From the NCBI GenBank assembly GCA_037952775.1, contig JBANAY010000004.1, positions 10,788,001 through 10,852,000 of the forward strand: a stretch of DNA of 64,000 nt. The letters run 5' to 3'. The notes below the pieces were generated by a model, which was given only the letters and a program-made list of their open reading frames with translations, was not told where the DNA came from and did not search any database. Position numbers and translations under genes: made by a program. Below are positions 1-11,157 of this stretch, in pieces. Positions within the stretch are counted from its first letter, which is position 1. The number at the start of each line of letters is the position of its first letter. This DNA comes from Clonostachys chloroleuca. Taxonomy: Eukaryota > Ascomycota > Sordariomycetes > Hypocreales > Bionectriaceae.

Positions 1-1390
1 CTATTACATCAGACACACAGGAAGTGAGACATGGTGCCATCTTGGTTGACTACTAGCCTGGCATAGATCAGCGTTGGAGGCTATCGAAGCCCAGGCCGGT
101 CCCCATTCCCCTTCAAGCGACAACAAGTAACCCGACAGATTAAATTATAGTGTTCCATTGTCATGCAAGCTACTAGGGACACGGCCTGCAGTTTGGATGG
201 CAACAAATCATAGACTATCATCGAGGAAGAACACGAGATAAGACTGGTGGGGACTAGAGGCGGTCAAGGAGAGGGAGAGCGAACGAGAGCAGAGGACATG
301 GGGAGATCGGCATCAAGGTCCTGGGCACCGTTGCAGCACACAAATGTGCAGCACAAAGGTGCAGCCGGTGAACGTTCAGCAGTTACTTGAAGCTACAACC
401 AGGGAGTGTGTCTTGGCCCGCATACAAGCGTTACATATATTATTGAACTTTAAACTGGCCGTGTTTCGGCTGCAACACGGCACAGTCTTGCATCAGGTGA
501 CCCTGGAATTGCTTTTCCCATCACCCACCCTTACACGGGTACCGATCCCGCACGTTGAGTGGTGGATATCCAGTAGCAGGACTATCACGGCTGCGCCAGA
601 ATGAAAAAGATTAGCCCGGGATGCCCCCCAGGAGCGTCAGGCCGCATTGTGGCTGTCAATGCACAGCTGCATATAAGCACTAGGCCAGCCGAAAGGGCAC
701 GCCGCAGGGATCGGCTGGGTCGTTTACATTGTCTGCTGGACTATGCACATCTCAACAATAGCGGCAAGGGTGGCTGCTCACTTTGTCTTGCATTTTGCAA
801 CTTCGCCTGGCAGTAGCGTAGGATGGGCACAGCGCACAATACACCGAGCTGATAAGAGAAGCGAGGGAAACGGATCTATCACATATGCCAATCCAATCAC
901 TTCTATCCTCGTCCAGCCATCTTTTTCAGCTACACTTGAACTGAAACATACACAGGCCACATTTGCGCGAGTAGATGGGCAGCCAGTTCGGGGTCGAGGA
1001 TCAAAAGCCAAGAGTAATATAATCATGTAATACGACTTTTTGTTTCGGTGAATAGATAAGACAATCTGTGCGGTTGCTTCTATCGCGTACCATTGGTAGC
1101 TCTTCCAAATTGTTATCTCTGAGACCATAAGGCAACCAAAACAAGTCTCAGGAGCATACGAATCCCAGAAAGGGTCCCACAGACTAAGATCTGATCCGGA
1201 ATCACAAAGGGTTTTCTCTTCTTTCGTCATTGTAGCATTTACCTTCTCATCCAAGCACTTCTCCACCCATCCAAGTTTCACAGCAGGCCTAGTTTTATTA
1301 TGTGGACTTGCTTGCACAATTTTCCATCATGGGTCCAATCCATTTGTGCAACATGTGTGTGGAAGGACCCGGCCAGAGTAATCGCTGGTC
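1..1390. other. No gene supported
   Basis: I see no credible gene here. Short open frames on both strands (for example minus 778-1317) lack recognisable motifs, have low-complexity or cysteine/serine-heavy translations and overlap one another. No repeat or transposon end was seen. The left edge could hold the end of a gene lying outside the window, but nothing in the sequence shows it. Confidence 0.5.
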
Positions 1391-1392
1391 CC

Positions 1393-1963
1393 TCAAGGCT
1401 TCTGGAAGTCAATAAGCCCCTGTAGTTGGCTAGTCCCCAGGTCCATTTCCGCCTTGAGTTTGTTCATGTAGACTGATACCAAAGTGAGACCTGTATGGTA
1501 AGCAGGCGAGTTGTTGGCGCGTAACCTGAGTCTGAACGCCACATTCCTGAACGTGAATGCGTAGTCATAGAATGAACCATCTTGTGTCCAACGCCTCGCA
1601 AATGCAGCTGAATCTGCGTCAAAGTAAGCAATTCCACGATCTTTAGATGAACTCATCATTACCTTACACCTCATATCTCGCCTCAAATTCTTAGCAAAGT
1701 AAAGTTGAACGATGGGATGCTCGTGTCGTTGTACCGCCGATATCGGCACGTAGTAAAATGTGAAGGGGGACTTTGGCCCAGCTTAGGTTGACATGCTGTG
1801 TGTTTGTCGATGTCTTTGAGCGTAACAGCTGATAACAACTACTGTCTACTTCCAGAAGGAAGCTCAGACGTAGTTGCGGACACAGCTCTAATACAAGACT
1901 AAACGGCGCCACTGAGTTTAGAAGGCTTTCCAATTTTGTCTCGGGGAATATGGAGAGACTTAT
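1393..1963 (-). pseudogene. Frameshifted fragment of an unrecognised protein
   Basis: Two minus-strand frames together read as one coding stretch. The upstream frame runs from about 1963 to the sequence HVNLSWAKVP. The downstream frame continues as FTFYYVPISAVQRH and runs to a stop at 1393. They are offset by one base at a run of five G (plus strand 1765-1769); four would keep the frame. The upstream part has no ATG before an in-frame TAG at about 1965, so the 5' end is missing or lies in an unrecognised exon. About 180 residues remain. I recognise no domain. The even amino-acid composition across the join is the only evidence that this was once protein-coding. It could be a decayed gene, or an intact gene with an assembly error plus an unseen first exon. 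Confidence 0.35.
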
Positions 1964-1967
1964 CTAC

Positions 1968-2490
1968 GAGCCTAGATCTTATTTCTTTGGCTTCGTACTA
2001 TTTCTTGCATATCATCTGTAGTTAGTTTTGTTCAAATTAAGCTGAGCAGCCAGACATCACAAGCTAAGAACAAAAGAAGGGTCTTGGGAGAGTGAATGTG
2101 GCGTTGCAAATGTTGTTTTATTCATTTTTTGAAGGTTTTAGATGGCATCAAATAACTTTTTTGTGAGTATGAAATGGAGTAATGTAACGAATGACGGGTG
2201 AATGAAAGACAGTGCATGGCCAACCGATTTCAATCAACTTTTTTCGAAAGCAAGACTTTTCGTGGCCATGATTTTTTGGAAAAAGATAGTTCACAACGCC
2301 CTGTGAATCTTTTTTGAATTTTGGTAGCCAGTCGCGACGCGTACAAGCGAGCGCCTCCCCTCAACAATATGCGTCGTTTTAAGCCATCTTGATTTCAAAA
2401 AGGAATGAGTAACTTGAGAAGCCCAAGGAACATTCTTTCCTATTGTGATCTGGCTTCGTCGGACTCGGCTGGGGCCATGGCACGACTCGC
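1968..2490. other. Intergenic, downstream of the secreted-protein gene
   Basis: AT-rich intergenic DNA. It should include the 3' untranslated region of the minus-strand gene that ends at 2491. No coding frame or repeat is supported. Confidence 0.4.
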
Positions 2491-2994
2491 CTAAGCCCTC
2501 TTCTCTCCCTGCAGGGGGTACTTTCCGTGGCAGCAAGGCTTGTGGCACTGGTGGTGGTGGTGGTGGTGCTTGCGGTCACATTCGTTCTTGGGCTCGGGCT
2601 TGCAGTCGGGCTTTGGCTCGGACTTGCAGGCGCAGCAACCGTTCTCGCAGTGAGTGTGTGACGACTTGGTGTTGGAGTTCTCATAAGCATGGTGAGAGTA
2701 CTTGTCACAGTCCGGGCAGCCAACATCAAGAGGCTGGTGGTAGTTTTGTCCGGGCTTTCCATAGTTCTGAGGACCTTGCTGTCCGTAGCCCTGGCCGATC
2801 TGGCCTTGCTGCTGCTGACCTTGCTGCTGATGAGGGCCTTGCTGCTGATGAGTGCCTTGCTGCTGATGAGTGCCTTGCTGCTGCGGCTGGAAGGGTTCAG
2901 CACGAGCACCGAGGCCGTTGGCGTCGGCGGGGAGCGCGGTGCTCAGGGTTCCCATGGCCAACATGACGGCAGCAAGAGTGTTTGAAGTACGCAT
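2491..2994 (-). CDS. Small secreted Gln-repeat, His/Cys-rich protein
   Basis: This is a 167-residue single-exon protein. Residues 1-20 form a typical signal peptide (charged start, hydrophobic core, LSTALPA end). A Gln-rich segment at about 36-65 follows, built on repeated QQQGTH/QQQGPH units, then a Gly/Tyr/Gln stretch. The C-terminal half holds eleven cysteines, including paired CC, alternating Lys-Pro-Glu motifs and a run of six histidines. No enzyme domain is visible. Small size, secretion and high Cys content match fungal secreted cysteine-rich proteins, which include effectors and cell-wall proteins. The His and Cys clusters could bind metal; that is inference. The ATG is chosen because it places the signal peptide at the N-terminus, and a TATA-like element lies about 145 bp upstream. 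An alternative is a structural wall protein. The Gln repeat makes length variation between strains likely. Confidence 0.75.
   Translation of the reverse strand: MRTSNTLAAVMLAMGTLSTALPADANGLGARAEPFQPQQQGTHQQQGTHQQQGPHQQQGQQQQGQIGQGYGQQGPQNYGKPGQNYHQPLDVGCPDCDKYSHHAYENSNTKSSHTHCENGCCACKSEPKPDCKPEPKNECDRKHHHHHHQCHKPCCHGKYPLQGEKRA
2811..2888. repeat. 18-bp coding minisatellite
   Basis: An 18-bp unit (plus strand ccttgctgctgatgagtg and variants) is repeated about four times with few differences. It encodes the QQQGTH-type units of the secreted protein on the minus strand. Near-identity of the copies suggests recent expansion by slippage or unequal exchange. Confidence 0.75.
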
Positions 2995-3136
2995 CTTGAA
3001 TAGATGATTGAGTTAACCGAGTAAAAAGATAGAGAGTCGAAGTTGAACTGAGAAATTTTGTGCGAGTTGGTTTGTCTGGTGTCCAAGAGGCTGTTTGATG
3101 CTGAGAAGAAAGCATCATTGCCAGAACTCGAGGGCG

Positions 3137-3150
3137 TACTTATAATAATC
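3137..3150 (-). promoter_or_regulatory. TATA-like element of the secreted-protein gene
   Basis: On the minus strand the sequence reads gattattataag, about 145 bp before the ATG at 2994. Position and orientation suit a core promoter for the small secreted protein. This is inferred from sequence only. Confidence 0.35.
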
Positions 3151-3154
3151 AAAT

Positions 3155-6100
3155 TCGAACGCAAAACAATGGCGAGGTGTCACAGTTGTCAACCGTCGAG
3201 ATGCTGAGTTAGACTGAGTACGTGGAGAGGTTGGGTTTGACTCTGCAATGTCAAACCTTTGAGCATGACAACGCATCATCAGGAGGGGGAGCTTCCGGTT
3301 ACAATGTACCAGCTAATCGATCTTGAGCTCAATAGCTTTTTCCAGAGCTCTTCGCTTCAAGCCGACACTGTTTGATATTACGCTTTTCGAGTGCATTAGC
3401 ATATATTGTTGAGTTGAGGGGAAAGGGCGTTGTGGATCAAATGGTTTCTTCAGTCGGGCCTATCCGCGAGGTTCAGAATCTGGGAAACCATTCCCAATTC
3501 CCTTGACGCAATCCCATTGATGCCTTACAGTGTTCAATATGATCACAGTCGAGCCGTAACCAAGGTCATGCGGATCTAGAAACAGTAACAGGATACCTTG
3601 GACACATAGCAGTCACTTACTAAGCTCAGACGTGTTAGAAAAGAGTTCGTCTCGTACGCGCTCTGAGAAACAACGCAGATTCATTGGTTGCCTTCGAGCT
3701 TGCATGAGCCCAAACCTCTGGGTCTAGTACCGAAAGCCTAGTTCCTAACCGGTAGACCGTGATTACTTGCCAGTTAGTGCCTTAGATCCAAAGGTTATTG
3801 GGGGTTTCCACATCGGTATCGGAGGTCTAGAACGTCGATCATAGAGAACGTCCCGGAATCTTGTCCTGTAGAGGGCTAATCTGAGAACCACTTTACCAAT
3901 GGTGAGCATTGGATCGACCCGTCACTATGGAAGTATACCCTCCCAAATTACCGGTACCATCGTCAACCAAGCAGATTGTGGAGGGCAAAGAGGTTAACAT
4001 GACGGGCAGCTAGCCCCAGCCTCTCGCCGACACAATCTCGATCTGCAGAAGCCGTCAATGGTCGATTTTTAAGTTTCCGTGACACCAATCCAGCCCCAGC
4101 CTCCTCCAAATTCAATCGAAACACGCAATGAACGCGGTATGGCTTTGGCCTAGTCGGTTTAGATCCGGAGCTAGTACTAAGGTTTGAGAAGTGCTGCTGT
4201 TCCTGGAGTCGTGATATGCGGAACGAAAGAGGGGGGAAAACTCAATTGAGACGAGATGAACCCGTTTGAGCTTATTCATGAAAAACATAGGATTCTTCTG
4301 AATGTATTGGTTGGACTTATGAGGAGAGAGTTAGCTGCCGCATGACACCAAATGGGCGACGGCCTGGGCAAACTGAAAAAGGTCGGCACAACTTGACAGT
4401 CTCCAGGTGTCCACATTACATCACTGTAGTTCAAATACCAAACACGTAGAAGGTATGTAGGTAGGTACCTTGAAACCACCAGGGATTCGGTGTCTATACC
4501 ACTTCCTCGGGCAGAGATCAAGAGACGAGTAGCTGGCTTTTAGTAAGCTTCTATCCATGTATTTTGATTTTTGTACAGTTTTTGGTCCAGGTGCTTGTCT
4601 TACTCTGATTTGTAGTCGCAGAAAGAGCCAGCAATACACCTTTCGAACTCAAACCGGACGGAATCAAGGGGAGAGATGTCAGTATCCATGTGATCCCTTC
4701 TAGACCGCACAGCTTCATTTCGACAGACGGTGGGTGTCAAAACTGTTCTTGGCTAAATTCTGAGGAATAGTCTTGAAAACTTAGTATGTGAGGGCTAAAA
4801 ACTACTGCCCCCAGGTCTGAGAATATTTAGTTCGGTTGGGGAGGAAATACAGACTCAATGTTGCAAGAAGCGACGGGTCGAGATCAAAACTTACCACATC
4901 CTTGGTCTTGTTAGGTCCACGTTCAGAGGATGATCCTCACGTGCTCTAGTATGTTACTGTAATTGGAGGCTTTTTATTGTCTCTCGCGTCATAAGTCAAT
5001 CACTTTCTAACCACCACGTCGATCGATTGGCAACCAAGTTGTCCAAGGTTTGTAAATGCTGTGTGATATTGAAGGGGACTAAAGAGATTCGGTCTCGGTA
5101 TAGGTCTGGTGGCAAGTTACAGATCAGGTGCTGAGGTGCCGATGGGGCTGGGTCTCGACGTGTCACCGATCGCAGTAATGATGGGGCAGAATGATCCATC
5201 GCATCTCCTGCGAGTCATCGTAGTGCTGCCTCTTCTTCTCTCTCTTTTTGCTTTCCTGTCCCTCTTTGCAGAGGAAACGGGACTGCATTCCCGGAATTAG
5301 AGCTTGAGACTAGCGCTTCGATTTGTGTTGTCGAGAGATGCTATTTTGCGTGTCAAAGCCGGACGTGCACCTTCTCGATAACTCAGACGTGGCGTATCTA
5401 GAGAGTCGTTGCGAAACGTACAAATCGTTGGTTAGGGGCAGAGACAATCGTCCTAGAAAATAAATCAGTCAGCGACAAAAGTGGCAGGGATGCGAAGAGT
5501 AAGTACAGATCGGCAGGTATGACTGGTTGCAGCTTAACTTGTATATTTTTCCCTTGTACGATCGAAAGGAGTCATGGGAAAGCCCGGGAGTCTTTTTGGA
5601 GGCGGTGGCGGCTATGGAGCAGCATTGGTATGAATTATAAATGAGGTAAGGTTATCAGTGTTGGCTTGAGAAAGTCATCAAATTACAGAAGTGTAAAATG
5701 CGTAGAGCATTGGATGTTACGTCCTCATCCCAGCAGTGGAAAGCGCAACGAAGCGACGCGACTTGGTGCCGCAGTAGCTGAAGGTTGGAGACAGGGCAGC
5801 TCGCCAGGCTGGTTGGGGCCCTACCGTACCTAACTAAGCCTGAGCACCCTCCTGTAAAAGGCCCAAGCACTTGCACGCCTCAGGCTCAGTTCTTGACCTC
5901 GCTAGAGTCCCTTACACTACCTAACAGGCTGGTCGATATCTTCGAGCAAATTGAAGTATTCAGGCATACAATCAGCGGGAATGAGCGACTGGACGCTGGA
6001 AATTGTCTGCCGGCCGCTACGGCACTTTTTCTCGTAGTCGTGGTGCTAATTTTCGTGCCAATCAGAGGTGCCGGGGGATCTCGAGGTCGGGGGAAAGATA

Positions 6101-6905
6101 ATCCGTGGATCCTCAGGCTTGGTCACCGCGATCACCAACATCAGTCAATCAAGACACCAGGGCGCCCAATGGATCTCATTGTGATGTGAGAGAAAAAAAT
6201 TCTTTTAGAGTGCCCCCCAAAGAGCCCAAAAAGGTCAAAGGACTCAGCACAATTCGGCTGAAGCGTGGTTGACCGAAATTGCTAAATAATCCACTAACAA
6301 TGGATTGCTTGATCGTGTGTTTTGGGCTATCAAACGAAGCGCACCTAACAAGGCAGCCAGCCATGCAGCCAGGATGAAGTGAGATTTCGGAATCACGTAC
6401 GCAAAGGCCCCTGCTAGTGATCGAAAATTCACTGCAGATATTAAATTCATATCGTTTTCCCTCACCTGGAGAATGCATGCCAGCGGCGATGAGCTCACGA
6501 GTTCTAGCCATACCCGCACAGGAGCCGCCACCTGGCAGAACTTCGGACATTCTCAACCCACCGGTAATTTTGAAGCCACAAGTGTGGCTGAAAGAGCTGC
6601 AATCCTGTTAGGCATCTACGCCACCAGCTAACCCAGTTGATTTCAAAACCCATAGCCCCTCGATAATCTTCCTCTTTTCGAGAAAGTCGAGCAACGAACG
6701 ATTTACGTAAGTCAGCCGAGAATCACCCGCCGGGCCGTCGCCCGCGTGGTTCATTCCCCACAAGTGCCTTTATTAAGCAGCTTGGCAAACTAACCACCAT
6801 GTAAAAGGGCTCCCACGACCCGCAACTTCGACCGTTATGTTCCTTGATCCTATGTTCCATTCCGATGTCCAAACACTCTAACTCGGAGTGAAGAGGCAAA
6901 AGGCT
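3155..6905. other. Intergenic region, no gene supported
   Basis: These 3.7 kb carry only short overlapping frames (longest about 134 codons, plus 5785-6189, and 126 codons, minus 6176-6556) with no domain, no biased composition and no consistent splice sites. No repeat family or transposon terminus was recognised. The last few hundred bases should hold the promoter of the MFS gene at 6911. Confidence 0.45.
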
Positions 6906-6910
6906 CAAAA

Positions 6911-8463
6911 ATGTCCGTGACGCAGTCTTCAACTACTGTACTTGAGCCAATTGCGCTCCAGTCGCTTGCCGTAACCCCTGAACCTGGTGTGCTGGCACCG
7001 GAGTCTACAGCTAAAGGCCGTCGACTTGAGTCTGCCCATGACATCACTGCGGCTCCTGAAGACCCTTTGCCCTCGGATCACAATGTTACTACGCTTGATA
7101 GCTGGAACAATCCTCGATCGAACATATATCGGATTGGGGCCTCATACTGGAGTCTGTTGGTGACTGGCGCGAATGATGCCGCCTACGGTGTGAGTGAAAT
7201 GCCATATCCTGCTGGTGACTTGTCGTGCTAACAATGGAGTTTTTCAGGCCTTGATTCCATATGTATGTTTCCCGATCTGACCCAATTAACTCATCCCAAC
7301 TGACAGCGGCTTAGCTGGAAACTTACTACAAACTCGACTATCTCGTTGTGTCCTTGGTGTTCCTCTCTCCCTTCGTTGGCTACATTCTCGCTGCCACTTG
7401 CAACAACCACATTCACATGCGCTTTGGTCAGCGTGGAATTGCCGTGATTTGCAGCCTGTGCCACATTGCAGCATACATCGTTCTCTCGCAGCACCCTCCT
7501 TATCCCGTGCTGGTTGTAGTCTTCATCCTTGCTGGGTTCGGTAACGGCGTGGCTGATGCGGCATGGAATGCGTGGATTGGAAATCTGAACAAGGCCAACG
7601 AACTGCTGGGCTTCCTGCATGCATTTTACGGCGTTGGCGGGACCATTGGCCCCCTCATCGCAACCACAATGATCACCAAGGGCGGCTTGTCATGGTACAG
7701 CTTTTACTATGTCATGGTAGGTTGCCTCAAACAACGATTGATCCTCAGCTACTAATGAATTGGACAGATCGGAATGTCCGTAATTGAGCTCGTCACATGT
7801 ACAGCGGCGTTCTGGCATTGCGGAGCCGAGGAATACAACCGCGCTATCCAAGCCAGCAACGAAAACACCACCGGCATGAGGGCTGCCCTATTCTCGAAGC
7901 CCTACGCCCGCGTCACTTGGATCGGTGCCCTGTTTCTCCTGGGCTACGTTGGCGCCGAGGTCTCGCTGGGAGGGTGGATCGTACAGTTCATGATCCGCGT
8001 TCGGGAGGCCGAGAATTTCTCAGCTGGAATGACCTCGGTGGGTTTCTGGCTGGGCCTGACGGTCGGGCGAGCCATCCTGGGTTTCGTAACCCCCCTGCTC
8101 GGCGTGAAGTTGGCGGTCCTCATTTACGTCCCCGCCGCCATGGCACTCGAGCTCGTCTTCTGGCTCGTGCCGCAGTTTTACGTATCTGCGGTGGCGGTCG
8201 CCCTGCAGGGCTTCTTCCTCGGGCCCTTGTTCCCCGCTGTCATCGTCGTCATGACGAGGCTCCTGCCGAAGCACCTTCATGTGAGCGCGGTTGGCTTCGT
8301 TGCTGCGGTTGGCGGGAGCGGAGGCGCCCTTTTGCCGTTCGCGACCGGAGCTCTCGCGCAAGCGAAGGGCGTCCAGGTTCTTCAACCCATCATCCTCGCC
8401 TTCCTGGGTCTTCTTTTGGTTCTTTGGCTATGTCTACCGCGCATTGGGAAGAAGCGGGACTAA
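6911..8463 (+). CDS. MFS transporter, Bsc6-like
   Basis: Four exons join as 6911-7189, 7248-7262, 7315-7716 and 7768-8463, giving about 463 residues. Every junction keeps frame with GT/AG signals, and the third intron has a ctaat branch-like site. The N-terminal ~75 residues are hydrophilic and cytosolic. The rest is a chain of hydrophobic helices with MFS features: a short loop with HMRFGQRG after helix 2, the NGVADAAWNAWIG segment, and GFLHAFYGVGGTIGPL. Family resemblance is to yeast 'bypass of stop codon 6' (BSC6)-type and FucP-like porters, whose substrate is not established. It is predicted to sit in the plasma or vacuolar membrane. The second exon is only 15 bp and encodes ALIPY within a helix, so simple gene finders may miss it. 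Neighbours give no clue to the substrate. Confidence 0.88.
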
Positions 8464-9068
8464 TTTCATCTACTGTGATCATTTCAATCCCTAGAAAGTG
8501 GCATGGACCGTGTTTGGCGTGCTGGTACTTTTCAAACGATTACGCGACTGGGAAGCATATACGTAATATGATGCGTGTTGATGGCGGGAAACAGAATCAA
8601 AATAAGTCACGGGTATTTCAACAAGTCAAGCATGATTGGAAGTAGTAGATTCTCATTATGTAGCATAACTCACTGGCCTTAATGCCGAACTATCTTGCAC
8701 TTGTTGCTAGGCATACTCGCCTCCGATGATCAGGAGCATTCAATATCCCAGAATGCTTTTACGAGGGCCCCTGACCGAATCTCCCATCCAGCCAGCTGAG
8801 CAGGTCGCATCCATCGTTTGCATATAAAAATAATCGGTAACAGCTATCGGTCTTGTATCAAGGTTTCGTCGAGTTACTTCGGCGTTAAAAGCGGAAACCA
8901 CTGCAGACAAATTGGGTTTATGAGTGTGTGGAAAGAGGTTGTGGCAGGGTCTCATCTCTCGAGTGATGACTAGAGTTGGAGGAAGGTGCAAAGTTTCTTG
9001 TTTGTTGCGTATGATATTTCTCTCGGGGAACTGTCGATGCAAGTCCCGCATTCATCTCATACTGTCGC
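8464..9068. other. Intergenic between convergent genes
   Basis: This holds the 3' flanks of the plus-strand transporter and the minus-strand small protein. A plus-strand frame running past the transporter stop to 8645 is a shadow of the coding exon. Nothing else is supported. Confidence 0.5.
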
Positions 9069-9553
9069 TTAGGCCATGTCGGCCTCAAGCGAAAGCGGCA
9101 TGAAGCCACATTCTGAAAGAATGGAGATGGCTTTCTCCAAACCTTCGCTGGACACCTTGCCCTCGGAGGGAGGCAAGAATGAAAACTCGTCATAGCGCGG
9201 GTTCATCAGGTCGGTGAGGCCAGTGCTCTTCCACTCCTCTAGTTGGATCAGTTCTTGGAGGATTGCCTCCCACGTTTCCTTTCTTTCGGCTCTGAAGCCC
9301 TTTCCAAAGATCACGGAGATTCCCTCTGGAACATTGGTGGTTGGCGATTCGGGGACTTGAGCCGCGAGCTTCTGCTCATTTTCTAGCTCCGTGGAATCAC
9401 TCTGCGGGGTTGAAGCTGAGAGCACAAGATACCAACGGGACAGGCATCCGTTGGGCAGCTGGATTTTGCACTCGGCTGTTGGCTAGGTTAGTCTTCCATC
9501 TGAGGCCAATAATCTTAATAAATATTTCAAATGACTTTTAGTAACTTACACAT
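9069..9553 (-). CDS. Small protein of unknown function (paralogue of the 11.2-12.3 kb gene)
   Basis: Exons are 9553-9550 (only ATGT) and 9475-9069, joined across a 74-bp intron with donor GTAAGT and acceptor ACAG, giving about 136 residues starting MSECKIQLPNG. Without the tiny first exon the frame has no ATG in a good position. I recognise no named domain. The C-terminal ~75 residues align with the C-terminal part of the product of the interrupted gene at 11158-12298: GISVIFGK against TIYIFFGE, then FSFLPPSEG against LLLLQDTG, then LEKAISILSECGFMPL against YEKALFLLHNHGFRPC. The two therefore form a small diverged local family. The protein has no signal peptide or membrane segment and is probably cytosolic or nuclear. 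The four-base first coding exon is inferred from frame and splice signals only. Confidence 0.6.
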
Positions 9554-9555
9554 GA

Positions 9556-11157
9556 TGGTAGAGTTCTCTGTGAGTATGAGTGTGAGTGGAATCAGGCGTT
9601 GTGGAATTTTTTGTGAGTTGTTCGACTTTTGGATCCTATAAGTTGTGTGGTGGGAGATGAGCTAGGAGAGAAAATGGAATTCCAAGCCTTCGTGCAATAT
9701 ATGTGGCCAGTAAAATAAGTGAATGCGTTTTCTGATGTCACATGTAGCACGAGGCAAAAGGATCTGAGAATAAGCTGAGGCACGTTTGAGAATGCGCTGC
9801 ACACTCCGGATTCAGACTTCACAGGCGTGCAAGGTATGTATAAAAGCGCGCGATGAGAGAATGGTATATGTCGGGTTTATTCGATTCAGTGATTTATCGT
9901 GGAAAGGGTTTTTCTACATTCGTTTCCCTGTTCGTAGTTTATTATAACAGTGCAGAATGAAGTCTGCGTGCGACCCCACGAACAATAGTTGATGTTTGTT
10001 TGTCGGCCAAGGCCTGATTGAGGACTAGCATTAAGACATCACACAGATAGAAAACAACTTGTCATTGATCCTAGACAAGGAAGAAAATCAATTTCTCGGA
10101 CAATGAGAAATGACCACATGGACCAACTCCTCTTTCACCGCAGATTGGTCGTCCTTATTTGCGGCAACTATGAGCAAGCAACTTCTTGGGGAGAAATTGG
10201 AGGCTGAATGGCCATGGGAAATTCTATTTACAATTCAGGTGAGACGTGATTGATTCACCACCAGTAGCTATGAGTTTTGCTAGGCCCGCCCTTTGTGCGT
10301 CACTGCGTACGGGGCTGTGTCCTTGTCCACTTTACCAATGCGCGACCTCAAAAATCAACGAATAATAAGATCTTTATCTTGCTATGTTTACCACGCCTCG
10401 CGACTGCCCATGTTTCCTTCAGTGTCCTGTCCTCATAATTTCGAGGGAACTTCTGTCTGTGCAGGCCGCCTACCTGAGCCCTGATGTAAGTGAGCGCTTT
10501 CCTGCCTGTACTTGGCATAGGAGTAGGTGGGAAATGTGAGCCTCAGAGACATACAAGTAGATACATCTATGTTGGAGGTAGGTACACATCTAGGTAGGCC
10601 TTTAGGCTGGTATTGGGTGGTAGTTTGTTTTGCCGAGCCTGGTAACCTCCGAGTATCTTCCTCCCCTAACCCAGGAGGTGCCCATTGTTCGCCTAATAAC
10701 ACATTAAAGCCAATAATAGCAGCCATGAAAACGCAAGTACTGTACAGAGTACCATAATCTCATGGAAAGTACCAATGGATGCACTCTGTGCCACATGCAA
10801 AGCATACGTGCTCAGTTAAAGGAGCAGCTGATGTTGTTGATGTCAGCCTGCTCTCTGGGTGCCGTGACCCACCCCGCCCCTTTCCATGGTTCCTTCCTTC
10901 TTACGCGTACCTTCCCTCTTTTGAATCTTCCATTCTTGCTGACTGTTTCTCTCTCCATCCATCACTTTCTTCCACCTCAAAGCTGTTTTCCTCCCAGAAA
11001 TTCTCTCCTCAACGCACATCATCCGTCCGAGATTCTGCTAAAACATTCTTCTTCCATTACAGGCGGAAACCCTACCTACCTTAGGTGGCCTGAGCTGTTG
11101 ATGGTAGTAGATTGTTGCCTTCTTTCTCTGAGAATCGTTCTTCTACTCCTCCCCATC
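9556..11157. other. Intergenic region, no gene supported
   Basis: Short frames at 10293-10757 and the plus frame from 10762 have no recognisable content. The latter simply runs into the first exon of the next gene at 11158. The 10900-11080 stretch is pyrimidine-rich on the plus strand, as in fungal promoters and 5' leaders, which fits a start at 11158. Confidence 0.45.

Noticed and set aside
778..1317. 179-codon minus frame
   Set aside because: No domain, start not supported, and composition typical of chance frames.
5785..6556. Overlapping 130-codon frames on both strands
   Set aside because: No motif, no splice signals and no composition bias toward either strand.
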